Assembly: GCA_945888375.1 (NCBI GenBank)
Contig: CAMCZZ010000004.1
Coordinates: forward strand, 62,001 to 126,000
Direction of reading: 5' to 3'
Length of the DNA stretch: 64,000 nucleotides
From: Akkermansia muciniphila
GTDB taxonomy: Bacteria; Verrucomicrobiota; Verrucomicrobiia; Opitutales; Opitutaceae
Notes under the pieces: generated by a model
Seen by the model: only the letters and a program-made list of their open reading frames with translations
Database searches by the model: none
Told to the model about the DNA's origin: nothing
Shown here: one piece after another, positions 47,301 to 54,922 of the stretch
Layout: each line of letters starts with the position of its first letter
Position numbering within the stretch: position 1 is the first letter of the stretch
Program-made: the position numbers and the translations under genes

Positions 47301-47983
47301 CTGTTCGAGCCGACACTTTGACCTGACGTCTGCCAGAGTGTTTTGTCATTTTTTAAGAAAAGGCTGCAGCCGGCATCTGCGCATATCTGGGCAATATCAG
47401 TTAGGGCCACCTGGACAGGCCAGGTTTTATATGCATTCCAAGCACCTGGATTGTAGCTTAATCCATCCCCCAACTGGCCGTTATTATTACTTCCGCAAGA
47501 CCAAGCTGAGCCATCAGATTTAAGAAATAAGCTGTGGCCAAAACCAGCAGCAATAGCCTTTACACCTGACATCACTTGTATTGGAGTGTTGCTATTAGTA
47601 ATGGTGCCATCGCCGAGTTGGCCATACCAGTTTACACCAGTAGTCCACACGGTTCCATCGGTTTTAAGTATCATACTATGATTAGATCCACATGCGATAG
47701 CCTGCGCATTTTCCATAATCTTTACCGGAACCAAACGATCAACATTAGTGCCATCGCCGAGCTGGCCGTATTGGTTGCTACCAAAGGCCCACACCGAACC
47801 GTCGGATTTTAGGATCAGGCTGTGTCTGCCACCCGCCGCTACCTGAGGCTGCACTACTGTCTGAGCGAAACAAACTGACGCCCCGCCAGTCAGGACCGCT
47901 ACCAGCAGACTAACCCGTGCTATCAAGCCGAGAAGCCATGAGGCGATAGATAAGGAGTTCGGATTTGGGGGGGGGTTTTTCAT
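44375..47983 (-). CDS. Secreted RCC1-repeat / Ig-like-repeat protein
   Basis: The 1202-residue protein has a signal peptide ([15 protein letters not shown], residues about 26-40). Residues 45-390 hold about seven RCC1-type blades ([20 protein letters not shown] and relatives), likely one beta-propeller. Eight Ig-like domains lie at about 395-1076; units 3-7 are near-identical 85-residue repeats with the Trp and paired Cys of the Ig fold. A calcium-type motif [17 protein letters not shown] (1078-1094) and a C-terminal domain with QESTDLNTW follow. A surface adhesion or binding role is inferred. A Shine-Dalgarno-like aggaa precedes ATG 47983. A C9 tract lies in codons 3-6. Divergent from the XRE regulator gene. 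Confidence 0.85.
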   Translation of the reverse strand: MKNPPPNPNSLSIASWLLGLIARVSLLVAVLTGGASVCFAQTVVQPQVAAGGRHSLILKSDGSVWAFGSNQYGQLGDGTNVDRLVPVKIMENAQAIACGSNHSMILKTDGTVWTTGVNWYGQLGDGTITNSNTPIQVMSGVKAIAAGFGHSLFLKSDGSAWSCGSNNNGQLGDGLSYNPGAWNAYKTWPVQVALTDIAQICADAGCSLFLKNDKTLWQTSGQSVGSNSPYSYSLILKIASGVRTMSSAYSHVIYVKDDLTAWTFGPNNYYGQLGHSLQTVDHTQVLDNVSVVSAGNTYSLFIKTDGTLWGCGNNAHFQFLGSTIMAGGQPLSQIIQFTKEVFAVSADHTEGRHSLFIKTDGTVYGCGSNLYGQLAQQNTGLVYTPPVYITTTASGPFIQTHPVSQSIAAGSGLSMSVTAAGFPSPTYQWRKNGVSIPGAVASTLSLASAVLADAGSYSCLITNVAGSVTSSAATLTVYPETNLVIRTQPASQGINLGNSVTFSVLATSIEPIGYQWRKNGISISGATSSSYTIPAVSSTDAANYTCIVSDPDELLLTTAATLTVQIAPTITSQPSSLTVNQNASAVLSVTATGTPAPTYQWQLNGSDVSGATSASYTIASTQAANAGSYTCVVTNAAGSVTSSTATLTVQIPPAITSQPSSLTVNQNASAAFSITATGTPAPTYQWRLNGTNISGATAASYSVASAQAANAGSYTCVVTNAAGSVTSAAATLTVQIAPAITSQPTSLAVLQNSAAVLSITATGTPAPTYQWRLNGTNISGATAASYSIASAQAANAGSYTCVVTNAAGSVTSAAATLTVQIAPAITAQPTSLTVNQNASAVLSITATGTPAPTYQWRLNGTNISGATSASYTIASTQAANAGTYTCVVTNVAGSVTSSAATLTVQIPPAITVQPTSLSVLQNAAAVFSITATGTPAPTYQWKFNGTSISGATETSYSIASAQTANAGNYTCVVTNAAGSVTSNIATLTVNIPVAITAQPASLSVNPAASATFGVTATGTGPLGYQWRKNGRDIAGATASTLTLTDVRFLDEAKYACLVSNAFGTAPSTAATLTITISPTSPDSDGDGISDALETYLSVFGLDPAVDSTEEWTRLLAMIPELGIYYTADQMRGLAVGSPTLQRGANGNFLLDVTVQESTDLNTWTKRTLTAPMLTYPGGVLRLELPALDSSTQFYRLRSQPAP
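45011..46285 (-). repeat. Five tandem 255-bp Ig-domain repeats
   Basis: Residues 567-991 of the RCC1/Ig protein are five successive 85-residue units that differ at only a minority of positions, so the DNA repeats every 255 bases across this span. The outer Ig units (1, 2 and 8) are clearly more divergent. Recent duplication or homogenisation by recombination is the natural reading. Confidence 0.88.
47967..47975 (-). repeat. Nine-base G/C homopolymer at the start of the RCC1/Ig gene
   Basis: Nine G on the plus strand (nine C in the coding strand) cover the end of codon 3 and codons 4-6 of the large secreted protein, 6 bases after its ATG. A gain or loss of one base would abolish the protein, so it is a candidate phase-variation tract. 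Confidence 0.6.
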
Positions 47984-48100
47984 AAATTTCCTGAAGGGGG
48001 TTAGCGGTAAATGCAGCCTCCCCTACCCATATTTCAGGAGGGTGAGTCTGCTTAAGCAATCCAATTACGCCTAGATCGAGACGTTAAAAGTCAACAAAAA

Positions 48101-48120
48101 TACGTCATGATCATGGCGTA
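48101..48120. promoter_or_regulatory. 20-bp palindrome at the XRE regulator start codon
   Basis: The sequence tacgtcatgatcatggcgta is an 18/20 palindrome whose last base is the A of the regulator's ATG (48120-48122). On the opposite strand a TTGACT (48094 to 48089) that could serve the RCC1/Ig gene lies 6 bases beyond it. A helix-turn-helix protein binding here could repress its own gene and affect the divergent one. Confidence 0.6.
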
Positions 48121-48428
48121 TGCCCTTGATCCCGCTAATCGCCGAACGATTGCGGGCTCTGCGTTTACGACATGGGATTACGCAAGAGGAAGCTGCTGCC
48201 ATGATGGCACTTAGCCTGCGGTTCTACCAATTGCTGGAGTCGGGACGAAAAAAGCAGATCTGGCTCGAAACCGTAGAGCGCGCGGCCGCCGCCTATGGTT
48301 TACAAGCCTGCGACTTGATCGCTCCGCAGTTGCCCGAAGTCTCCCAAGTGCCGCGGGTGCTGGCCGAAAGCAGCGTCCACTACAAACGCCGGAGGCGCGG
48401 GCCTTATGGTGGGGCGACTGCCGAGTAG
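48120..48428 (+). CDS. XRE-family helix-turn-helix regulator
   Basis: The 102-residue protein has a Cro/C1-type helix-turn-helix at about residues 7-63 (LIAERLRALRLRHGITQEEAAAMM, then SLRFYQLLESGRKKQIWLETVERAA). A short basic tail (HYKRRRRGPYGG) follows. It has no sensor or enzyme domain. The start codon overlaps a 20-bp near-perfect palindrome. It is divergent from the large secreted protein, with 136 bases between starts, so control of that gene and of itself is a good hypothesis. Confidence 0.8.
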   Translation: MPLIPLIAERLRALRLRHGITQEEAAAMMALSLRFYQLLESGRKKQIWLETVERAAAAYGLQACDLIAPQLPEVSQVPRVLAESSVHYKRRRRGPYGGATAE

Positions 48429-48511
48429 GACTGCCACTCCGGGGATGTTGGGTGGAGCAGCGGAGAAATTAACCGCAGGTGCCGCCGATATCCGCCGATA
48501 AACAATCCGGC

Positions 48512-48541
48512 ATCCGCGCCCATCCGCGCTATCCGCGCTTA
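48512..48541 (+). repeat. Degenerate ATCCGxG repeat, copy 1
   Basis: The 30-base stretch has three ATCCGCG units and matches 49861-49890 at 24 of 30 positions in the same orientation. The spacer 48429-48618 has no supported gene; next to the repeat is an acacagagacgcggaggtgc-like string (48582-48602) of the kind often seen before GxxExxY genes. Confidence 0.55.
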
Positions 48542-48618
48542 GATCGCTGCGATGTAGGGGTTAAAATGCAGACATGATTCTAACACAGAGACGCGGAGGT
48601 GCAGAGAGAGACACACTT

Positions 48619-49158
48619 CTAACTATTGGCGGATTGAACCGACAGCCGACGGCTTATGAGCAGGCTGTGAACGAGTTCGCGGCGGCACTGTTGGAAGCGA
48701 CGCTGGCGCTCGGCGTTTTTGGCGCGCCGGTGTTCGGCGGATACGAGGGGACGGCCGGCGCGCAGGCGCACCGGCAGGTCCGGCGCGGCGGAGAAAAGAT
48801 TGCGGCGCTTGAAGGCCGGCGGCGTGTCGCGCAGCGCGAAGATGCGACCGCGCGGGCCCTCGCTCGCGAACCACGGCTCGGGCGCCACGCGGTCGGCGGC
48901 GAGACACCAGGCAGGCGGCGCGATGCCGATGCGTGTGGCGAGCAGGTCGGCGTAGGCGGCCAGGGTGGCGTCGGCCAGCGCGCCGTCGGTGAAGCGGCCG
49001 GCGAGCAAGGCGGGCTCCTCGGCGACGGTGGCGGCCAGCGCCGGGCGCGAGCCAAGCCCGCGCAGCGTGTGCAGCCAGTCGGCTAGCTCGCGCCCGAAGC
49101 GTTCGAGCGAATCGGCACGCGCGGAGACTTCCGCAAGAGTGGTCGGGCGGGCTTGCAT
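48619..49158 (-). CDS. Partner protein of the nucleotidyltransferase (possible antitoxin or toxin)
   Basis: The 179-residue protein starts at MQARPTTLAEVSARADSLERF, 7 bases after the nucleotidyltransferase stop, so the two are co-translated. The N-terminal part is helical (FGRELADWLHTLRGLGSRPAL, FTDGALADATLAAYADLLATR). The C-terminal part has CLAADRVAPEPWFASEG, RGRIFALRDTPPAFKRRNLF, a block I recall from proteins paired with nucleotidyltransferases in actinobacteria. The last 30 residues run into repeat-derived DNA and may be a recent tail. No catalytic motif is seen. The pairing suggests a toxin-antitoxin or abortive-infection module; which partner is which cannot be told. Confidence 0.6.
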   Translation of the reverse strand: MQARPTTLAEVSARADSLERFGRELADWLHTLRGLGSRPALAATVAEEPALLAGRFTDGALADATLAAYADLLATRIGIAPPAWCLAADRVAPEPWFASEGPRGRIFALRDTPPAFKRRNLFSAAPDLPVRLRAGRPLVSAEHRRAKNAERQRRFQQCRRELVHSLLISRRLSVQSANS

Positions 49159-49165
49159 GGGAGAG

Positions 49166-49714
49166 TCAATCCGGTCGGGCCAGCCAGGCGTCGATGATGT
49201 CCTCCGCGCGCGGGGACATCGCATCGTGGGGAAAGAAGCGCGCGAAGCCGGTTTCGATTTCTTCGCGCGAGGCGGGGCGGATTTTCCGCAGCAGAAAAAG
49301 GATGTCCGCTTCGTCTCCCGGATACCCGGGCAGGGGAGGGCGGCAGGCGCGCAGTTTAAGCGCCAGCAGATAAGCGGCGGTGGGAATGGTGACGACCAGG
49401 TCTGGACCAAGATCGTCTTTGGGGTAAGGCCTCCGCTCCTCGCGTTCGGAAAGAAACTGGGCTACGCCACTGTTCAGCCAGTCCTCCGGCAGGGACTGCT
49501 CGCGGGCGACCTGCCGGGCGAATTTGAGGCCCAGTTCAGCCGGGCGAATGACGCCGTCCACGTCCTTGGTGCTCTCCCGCGAGCCATAGACCAAGGTGAA
49601 GACTGCGCCGCCATAAAGGCAGAGTTCGAGTTCGACGCCCTCCGCCCGCGCCAACTCTCCCAAGCGCCGTAGAGCTTGGCGAAGGCGATCTTGGCTGAGG
49701 GCGTCGTAGGGCAT
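49166..49714 (-). CDS. Nucleotidyltransferase-fold protein (DUF6036/AbiEii-like)
   Basis: The 182-residue protein has a nucleotidyltransferase core YGGAVFTLVYGSRESTKDVDGV at about residues 34-55: a GG loop, then Asp-x-Asp in KDVD, the usual metal-binding pair. Further blocks are DLGPDLVVTIPTAAYLLALKLRACR and DEADILFLLRKI, typical of AbiEii/DUF6036-type proteins. Some relatives are tRNA-modifying toxins of MenAT or AbiE systems. It is the first gene of a two-gene operon. A perfect 26-bp palindrome ends 2 bases before its ATG, and a TTGACA lies just upstream of that, so autoregulation is likely. Confidence 0.7.
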   Translation of the reverse strand: MPYDALSQDRLRQALRRLGELARAEGVELELCLYGGAVFTLVYGSRESTKDVDGVIRPAELGLKFARQVAREQSLPEDWLNSGVAQFLSEREERRPYPKDDLGPDLVVTIPTAAYLLALKLRACRPPLPGYPGDEADILFLLRKIRPASREEIETGFARFFPHDAMSPRAEDIIDAWLARPD

Positions 49715-49716
49715 TA

Positions 49717-49742
49717 GATAAACCGTTAGCTAACGGTTTATC
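49717..49742. promoter_or_regulatory. Perfect 26-bp palindromic operator of the nucleotidyltransferase operon
   Basis: The centre ccgttagctaacgg extends to a 26-base perfect palindrome (49717-49742). On the coding (minus) strand a TTGACA at 49750 to 49745 precedes it by 2 bases, and the ATG follows by 2 bases. The palindrome therefore covers the spacer, the expected -10 and the start of the transcript, the classic position of an autorepressor site. Confidence 0.75.
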
Positions 49743-49819
49743 GCTGTCAACTTGTCGGCGAGTGGATGTGCGTCCCGACCCCATCGGCTCGGCGCCGGAA
49801 ATCATTATGGTGAGAGCTT

Positions 49820-49890
49820 TACCACGAATCGCACGGATACTCACGAATACACCGGGCTCAATCCGTGCCCATCCGGGAAATCCGTGGTTA
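49820..49890. repeat. Degenerate ATCCGTG repeat, copy 2 with inverted half
   Basis: The right half 49861-49890 (three ATCCGxG units) resembles copy 1 at 48512-48541. The left half 49820-49848 (ccacgaat, cacggat, cacgaat) is an imperfect inverted match to the right half. The two halves can fold into a long weak stem. Copies 1 and 2 bracket the nucleotidyltransferase gene pair. Confidence 0.6.
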
Positions 49891-49905
49891 AAGCCCGAAC
49901 GGGAT

Positions 49906-49935
49906 AAAAAAACCCGCCGCGGATGAGGCGGCGGG
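49906..49935 (-). terminator. Intrinsic terminator after accC
   Basis: Read on the minus strand: stem CCCGCCGC (49935-49928), a 7-base loop, GCGGCGGG (49920-49913), then seven T (49912-49906). It lies about 30 bases after the accC stop and is convincing. Confidence 0.85.
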
Positions 49936-49965
49936 GGGTGATTCGGAGGCGAGGATCGCTCGGGC

Positions 49966-51333
49966 TTACTGGGTGAACAGATCGACCGGGGTGCGGGCGA
50001 AGAACTCTTCCATGTAGGCGGTGGTGGCCTTGCCTTCCATGAAGGTAGGGTCGCTCATGATCGCCTTTTGGAGCGGGATGGTGGTCTTGATGCCGCGGAT
50101 GAGATACTCGCTCAGGGCGCGGTAGCTGCGCTCGAGGGCGATCTTACGGGTGGACCCGAAGCAGATCAGCTTGCCGATCATGGAGTCGTAGTAGGGCGGG
50201 ATGGTGTAGCCCGAATACGCATGGCTATCGACGCGCACGCCGTGGCCGCCGGGGGCGTAGTAGAGGCCGATGGTGCCGGGACTGGGCGCGAAGTTACGCG
50301 CGGGGTCCTCGGCATTGATGCGGCACTCGATGGCGTGCTTGGTGAAGGTGATATCGCTCTGGTCGAAGGCCAGCTTCTCGCCGTTGGCCACGAGGATCTG
50401 CTGCTTGATGAGGTCGATGCCGGTGACCTCTTCGGTGACGGGATGCTCCACCTGGATGCGGGTGTTCATCTCGATGAAGTAGTAGTTACCCTTGGCATCG
50501 ACGAGGAACTCGATGGTGCCGGCGTTTTGATACTGAGCGGCCTCGGCGGCACGGATGGCGGCCTTGCCCATCTCCCGGCGGAGGCTGGGGGTGAGGAAGG
50601 GCGAGGGAGACTCCTCGATGAGTTTCTGGTGGCGGCGCTGCACGGAGCAGTCGCGCTCGCCAAGGTGGAGGGTCTTGCCGTGGCTGTCGGCGAGGATCTG
50701 AAACTCGATGTGGCGGGGCTTCTCGATGTATTTCTCGAGGTAAACGGAGCCGTTGCCGAAGGCTTTCTCGGCCTCGTTGCGGGCCACGTTGAACTCCTTG
50801 GCGAGGGAGACGTCGTTGTGGGCGATGCGCATGCCGCGACCGCCGCCGCCGGCCACGGCCTTGATGATGACGGGGTAGCCGATCTTGCGGGCGATCTTGA
50901 TGGCCTCGGTCTCGCTGGTCACGGGGCCGTCGGAGCCGGGGACGGTGGGGACCTTGGCCTTGCGCACGGTATCCTTGGCCACGGCCTTGTCGCCCATCAT
51001 CTCGATGGACTTGGACTTGGGGCCGATGAACTTGATGTTACACGCCTCGCACTGGGCGGCGAACTTGGCGTTTTCGGAAAGGAAGCCGTAGCCGGGGTGG
51101 ATGGCATCGACGTCGGCGATCTCGGCGGCGGCGATGATGCGGTCGGCGCGCAGGTAGGAATCGGCGCCTTTGGGGCCACCGATGCAGATGGCCTCGTCGG
51201 CGAGCTGCACGTGGAGCGACTGGGCATCGGCCTCGGAGTAAACCGCGAGGGTCTTGATGCCGAGCTCGCGGCAGGCGCGGACGATACGGAGAGCGATTTC
51301 GCCGCGGTTGGCGATGAGGACCTTTTGGATCAC
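49966..51333 (-). CDS. accC: Biotin carboxylase subunit of acetyl-CoA carboxylase
   Basis: The 455-residue ATP-grasp enzyme carboxylates the biotin on AccB. It starts [28 protein letters not shown]-binding glycine loop is [15 protein letters not shown]; the metal and catalytic region is [21 protein letters not shown]; and RINAEDP follows. All as in E. coli AccC. The accB gene is upstream on the same strand with a 130-base spacer that contains an imperfect inverted repeat. A strong terminator follows. Confidence 0.97.
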   Translation of the reverse strand: MIQKVLIANRGEIALRIVRACRELGIKTLAVYSEADAQSLHVQLADEAICIGGPKGADSYLRADRIIAAAEIADVDAIHPGYGFLSENAKFAAQCEACNIKFIGPKSKSIEMMGDKAVAKDTVRKAKVPTVPGSDGPVTSETEAIKIARKIGYPVIIKAVAGGGGRGMRIAHNDVSLAKEFNVARNEAEKAFGNGSVYLEKYIEKPRHIEFQILADSHGKTLHLGERDCSVQRRHQKLIEESPSPFLTPSLRREMGKAAIRAAEAAQYQNAGTIEFLVDAKGNYYFIEMNTRIQVEHPVTEEVTGIDLIKQQILVANGEKLAFDQSDITFTKHAIECRINAEDPARNFAPSPGTIGLYYAPGGHGVRVDSHAYSGYTIPPYYDSMIGKLICFGSTRKIALERSYRALSEYLIRGIKTTIPLQKAIMSDPTFMEGKATTAYMEEFFARTPVDLFTQ

Positions 51334-51350
51334 GGGAGGTAAAAATAAGT

Positions 51351-51446
51351 TAACCGCTAGAGCTCGCTAAAGGGCGCCCAACCAAGCTTTCGAAGCACTT
51401 CCGAAAGGTCGATGAGCAGCGTAATTTAGCGTTCTTTAGCGGTTTA
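51351..51446. promoter_or_regulatory. Imperfect inverted repeat between accB and accC
   Basis: Arms taaccgctagagctcgctaa (from 51351) and tttagcgttctttagcggtt (from 51425) can pair with a few mismatches across about 53 bases. No T-run follows on either strand. It may be an mRNA stem that tunes accC expression relative to accB. Confidence 0.4.
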
Positions 51447-51463
51447 GTGAAATCAGGGTGGGT

Positions 51464-51940
51464 TTAGCCTTGTTTGACCTTGAAGAGCTTCTGGCCGTAT
51501 TCGACCGGGGAGCCATTCTCGACGAGCACTTCGACCACGGTGCCTTTCACCTCGGACTGGATCTCGTTCATGATTTTCATGGCCTCGATGATGCAGACCA
51601 CGCTGGTCTCGGTGACCTTGGTGCCGGGCTCGGCAAAGGCTTTGGACTCGGGGGAGGCGGCCTTATAGAAGGTGCCGACCATGGGCGACTTCACGTAAAC
51701 AATGCCGGTCTCCTCGCCTGCGGGAGCGGCAGCCGGAGCGGGGGCGGGAGCTGCCTCCGCGACGGGCGCGCTCAACACCGGGAAAGGCGTCGCAGAACCG
51801 TAGGACTGGGAACTGATGACCGGCGCGCCGGAAGCTCCGCGACGGATCTTTAACTTAAAGCCCTCCTCCTCGACCGCGAATTCGGTCAGGTCGGAGCGCT
51901 TCATGAGATCGATGACGAGTTTGATTTGTTTGAGGTCCAA
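51464..51940 (-). CDS. accB: Biotin carboxyl carrier protein of acetyl-CoA carboxylase
   Basis: AccB carries biotin for AccC and the carboxyltransferase. The C-terminal lipoyl/biotinyl domain has the biotin Lys in [13 protein letters not shown], preceded by [15 protein letters not shown]. An Ala/Pro-rich hinge ([12 protein letters not shown]) separates it from the N-terminal helix [20 protein letters not shown]. The family begins M-DLKxIK; here that codon is TTG at 51940, giving 158 residues. An ATG at 52036 in the same frame adds 32 residues not typical of the family, so the start is not settled. Confidence 0.92.
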   Translation of the reverse strand: MDLKQIKLVIDLMKRSDLTEFAVEEEGFKLKIRRGASGAPVISSQSYGSATPFPVLSAPVAEAAPAPAPAAAPAGEETGIVYVKSPMVGTFYKAASPESKAFAEPGTKVTETSVVCIIEAMKIMNEIQSEVKGTVVEVLVENGSPVEYGQKLFKVKQG

Positions 51941-52306
51941 GGGAAGGGCCTGGGTTGTGGTGTGAATTAAAGGCTGACGGGGTTTAGACCGCTTCGCCAA
52001 GGTGACGTTCAATGATGCCCGTGCGCTTGAAGGCAAATCCCAATTTTCGCCCTGTTTTCACCCTAAAATTGGTAAAAACAGGCTGAAAAACGGGTAAAGA
52101 GTGCGGGATTTTGAGTTAACCAAGATCGCGAAATCCTCGCGCCGACACTCGCTCCACAGCCCCTTTAGCCATGAAAACGAGGGGGGCGCGCACTACCCGA
52201 TGCGGCGGGCGACGAGGCGCTTGGGATGACCCAAATCGCGGCACCGCCGAGGAGATTTATGGCATTTACGTTACAGCGACGAGCCGTGGGGGACGGTGAA
52301 AGCCAG
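51941..52306. other. Gap upstream of accB with an inverted repeat
   Basis: About 366 bases. Apart from the possible 32-codon N-terminal extension of accB, I see no gene. An inverted repeat cctgtttt (52051-52058) and aaaacagg (52075-52082) lies in an AT-rich patch that is the likely accB promoter region on the minus strand. The stretch 52140-52306 next to the oxidoreductase stop shows nothing clear. Confidence 0.4.
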
Positions 52307-53392
52307 TCAAATCCGCACCGGACGGCCGGCGGCGGAGGACTCGAAACACGCGTCCAAAACGCGCTGCACTTCACTGCCTCGGGCAAAGTCCGGCTGTTCG
52401 GGCCGGCCGGTGCGGATGGCGGAAATGAAGCGGGTGTGGTTGTTGGGCGTGGGCTCGGCCCGGACCTCGCGCCAGGTCGCGGTGGCGGCATCGGCCCCGG
52501 CGCAAGCACGGTAGACGTCGGTGCCGAGGTCGGAATCAAAGGACAGGGCGCCAAGGGTGCCGTGGAGTTTCAGGGCGAGGCGGTTCGGATGGCCGGTGGC
52601 CCAGCGGGTCGTATGGATCGTGCCGAGGGCGCCGTTGGCGAACTCGACGTTCATGATGGCGCTATCGTTGGCATCCAGCTGGTATTCGCCGATGCGGTTG
52701 CGCGGAGCCTTGGGGAAAGTCTTGAGCTGGCAATAGACCTGCTTGATCGGTCCCGCCGGAAACGTCGCGAAATCAACAATATGCACACCCACGTCGCCCA
52801 AGACGCCCTTTGATCCATGGCCGGTCGAGAGCCGCCAGAGCCAGGCCGGCGTGGTCCGCCAATCGCCCCAAAGCGGAGCGGTCAACCAGGTTTGCAGGTA
52901 GCTGGCCTCGACATGCCGCAGCTCACCGAGTTCCCCCTGCCCCACCCTCACGGCCATGGCCTGAAGCGCGGACCAATCCCGGTAGGAGAAATTCACCATC
53001 GCCACTGTGCCGGCTTTTTTGGCGGCAGCGACCATGCGGCGCGTCTCGGCGTGGTCGAGCCCGAGAGGTTTTTCGCAAAGCACATGTTTGCCGGCTTTTA
53101 ACGCCTGAATAGAGAGCGCGGCGTGAAAGGAGTCGGGGGTCACATTCGAGACTGCGTCGCACGCGACCTCCCGCAGCAGCGTGCCGGCATCGGTATAAGC
53201 GCCGGTGGCCGGGATGCCGTGCCGCGCGCAAAAGTCCAAGACCCGCGCCCGGTCCACGTCGCAACCCGCGACGATCTCGACTCCGGGGCTCTGGCGGTAG
53301 AGCTCGACGTGACGGTTGGCCATGCCTCCGGTGCCAATGATGGCGACGCGCACGGGCTTGGGTTTGACGGAGGTTTTTTTAGCGGAGGCCAT
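52307..53392 (-). CDS. Gfo/Idh/MocA-family oxidoreductase
   Basis: The 361-residue NAD(P)-dependent sugar oxidoreductase family protein has a Lys-rich lead (MASAKKTSVKPKP), then the Rossmann motif VAIIGTGGMANRHVELY. The catalytic region VLCEKPLGLDHAETRRM carries the family's EKP Lys, and HIVDFATFPAG holds a further conserved Asp. No twin-arginine signal is present, so it is cytoplasmic. The substrate is unknown. It follows the ThuA gene by 37 bases on the same strand; such pairs are common in sugar catabolism clusters. Confidence 0.9.
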   Translation of the reverse strand: MASAKKTSVKPKPVRVAIIGTGGMANRHVELYRQSPGVEIVAGCDVDRARVLDFCARHGIPATGAYTDAGTLLREVACDAVSNVTPDSFHAALSIQALKAGKHVLCEKPLGLDHAETRRMVAAAKKAGTVAMVNFSYRDWSALQAMAVRVGQGELGELRHVEASYLQTWLTAPLWGDWRTTPAWLWRLSTGHGSKGVLGDVGVHIVDFATFPAGPIKQVYCQLKTFPKAPRNRIGEYQLDANDSAIMNVEFANGALGTIHTTRWATGHPNRLALKLHGTLGALSFDSDLGTDVYRACAGADAATATWREVRAEPTPNNHTRFISAIRTGRPEQPDFARGSEVQRVLDACFESSAAGRPVRI

Positions 53393-53429
53393 GGGATAAG
53401 AGGGGGGCTGGGAATCGCCGCCGCCCGCT

Positions 53430-54206
53430 TTAACGGTGCCCCTCAGTCGGGCGGAGGGCAGCCTCGGCATCGGCCGGCAAAGGCTCCAGGGGCCTTGCGT
53501 TCAAACAGCTGTCGGCGATGCGCAGCCCAGAGTGCGCCCAACGCACGCCGTTGGCGATAACTTGTTGGACTTGAGGGTTATGATAAGTCGGGTAGGTCTC
53601 GTGCCCGGGACGGAAGTAGAAGATTTTCCCGTTGCCCCGCCGCCAGGTGGCACCGGAACGGAACACCTCCCCGCCGGTGAACCAGCTGATAAAGATCAAC
53701 TCGTCGGGGGTCGGGATGCCGAAGGGCTCGCCATACATCTCCTCGGCCGGCAGCTCGAAAAACGCGCCGAGCCCCCGGGCGATGGGGTGCGAGGGGCACA
53801 CCACCCAAAGGCGCTCCTTATCCGTCGCCTCGCGCCAGGTCAGTGAGCAGGTATCGCCCATGAGGCTTTTGAAGATCTTGGAGTAATGGCCGCTGTGCAG
53901 GACGATGAGGCCCATTCCCTCCAGCACGCGGGCGCGGACGCGCGCGACGATCTCGTCCGCCACCTCGTGGTGCGCCATGTGCCCCCACCAGACGAGCACA
54001 TCGGTCTGCTCCAGCACCTCCACGGTGAGACCATGCTCCGGCTCGTCGAGGGTGGCGGTGCGGACCACCAAATCAGCATGATGCCCCAGCGCATCGGCGA
54101 TGGTGCGGTGCATGCCGGACGGGTAAAGCGCGGCGACCTTGGGGTTTTTCTTTTCGTGGCGAAACTCGCTCCAGACGGTCACGCGGATCAAGGGGGTGGG
54201 TGGCAT
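53430..54206 (-). CDS. ThuA-like protein
   Basis: The 258-residue ThuA-family protein has a class I glutamine-amidotransferase-like fold. Motifs are [62 protein letters not shown] and [30 protein letters not shown]. ThuA was found in trehalose use in Sinorhizobium; its reaction is not firmly known. The start is ATG 54206. It is first of a pair with the Gfo/Idh/MocA gene. A structured 238-base region precedes it. Confidence 0.88.
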   Translation of the reverse strand: MPPTPLIRVTVWSEFRHEKKNPKVAALYPSGMHRTIADALGHHADLVVRTATLDEPEHGLTVEVLEQTDVLVWWGHMAHHEVADEIVARVRARVLEGMGLIVLHSGHYSKIFKSLMGDTCSLTWREATDKERLWVVCPSHPIARGLGAFFELPAEEMYGEPFGIPTPDELIFISWFTGGEVFRSGATWRRGNGKIFYFRPGHETYPTYHNPQVQQVIANGVRWAHSGLRIADSCLNARPLEPLPADAEAALRPTEGHR

Positions 54207-54444
54207 GGCGGGAATGAAGTCAGCGCAGGGCCGCGATTGGCTCCATCGCAAAATCGGCCGGGCCGCAACCGGGATCAATCCCGGGTAAAGGACGGTGCGA
54301 AACGGAGCAGGCGCAGCCCGGAGCCCTAGGCGGAGGGTGCGCCCGCAGGGCCAACACTACCCAGAGGGTTTTCGAGCCAGGGGCCCCACGGAAAGGGGCC
54401 GCCCAGTCGCCTCGAAGCGACCCGGGCAACGGAAGGCTCCCGGC
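54207..54444 (-). other. Hairpin-rich region between DUF983 and ThuA genes
   Basis: The gap is very GC-rich and has several self-complementary segments: gtcgc/gcgac at 54406-54421, ggcccc/ggggcc at 54382-54400, and a near palindrome ccgggatcaatcccgg at 54269-54284. I see no family motif of RNase P, tmRNA or 6S RNA. Reading frames exist on the minus strand, but they have no start signal and an odd composition. It could be a 5' leader of thuA, a small RNA gene or an intergenic repeat. Confidence 0.35.
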
Positions 54445-54858
54445 TCAGGTATTCGCGTCCTCGCTCGCGGCGATCTGACGCTGGTTGGCCGGCAGATGGT
54501 GAGGCAGGACTAGATAGTAATTCATCAACCACCAACTGCGCGAGGACCGGTAGAATAAGATGGGAAACCCCACCGCACCCAACCCCGCGAGGATAACCGC
54601 CGGCCGGCCGGCCAGCAGGCCCGTCAGGTAGGCGATGAGGACCGGGACCAGAAAGCCGCACACGGTGACGCCGTAGTTTAGCGACATCGCGCCGAGAAAG
54701 CTGCCTTCATCGCGTTCGAACTTCAGCCCGCAATCGGCGCAGGCGGGCGCGATAGTGAAAAGCGAACCGGCTACAAAAAGCGTGGGCGCGCCGCAATTCG
54801 GGCAGCGGTGACTGAGGCCGCGCTGCAGGATGGCTCCGCGGGTGACGGTGAACTTCAT
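54445..54858 (-). CDS. DUF983 membrane protein
   Basis: The 137-residue protein starts at ATG 54858 (MKFTVTRGAILQRGLSHRC). Two CxxC pairs (HRCPNCG and PACADCG) form a zinc-ribbon-like head, followed by two membrane helices (MSLNYGVTVCGFLVPVLIAYL and PAVILAGLGAVGFPILFY). DUF983 function is unknown. It begins just past the tsf terminator, so it is a separate transcript or read-through. Confidence 0.88.
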   Translation of the reverse strand: MKFTVTRGAILQRGLSHRCPNCGAPTLFVAGSLFTIAPACADCGLKFERDEGSFLGAMSLNYGVTVCGFLVPVLIAYLTGLLAGRPAVILAGLGAVGFPILFYRSSRSWWLMNYYLVLPHHLPANQRQIAASEDANT

Positions 54859-54866
54859 GCGGCCAC

Positions 54867-54898
54867 AAAAAAGACGCTTCCCCGCGAAGGGAAGCGTC
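54867..54898 (-). terminator. Intrinsic terminator after tsf
   Basis: Read on the minus strand: a 10-bp perfect stem GACGCTTCCC (54898-54889) and GGGAAGCGTC (54882-54873) with a 6-base loop, then six T (54872-54867). It is a strong stop for the rpsB-tsf transcript. Confidence 0.92.
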
Positions 54899-54922
54899 CA
54901 GTGGGAAAAACCCGGGGCCGGC

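Noticed and set aside
48574-49086. Plus-strand frame of 170 codons over the partner gene
   Set aside because: Arg/Gly-rich antisense frame; the minus-strand gene is in operon with the nucleotidyltransferase and has a family-like block.
50068-51342. Plus-strand frame of 424 codons opposite accC
   Set aside because: Asp/Gly/Leu-rich shadow of the biotin carboxylase gene.
54207-54444. RNase P RNA, tmRNA or 6S RNA in the hairpin-rich gap
   Set aside because: None of the conserved core strings of those RNAs can be found on either strand, and the length is too short for RNase P or tmRNA.
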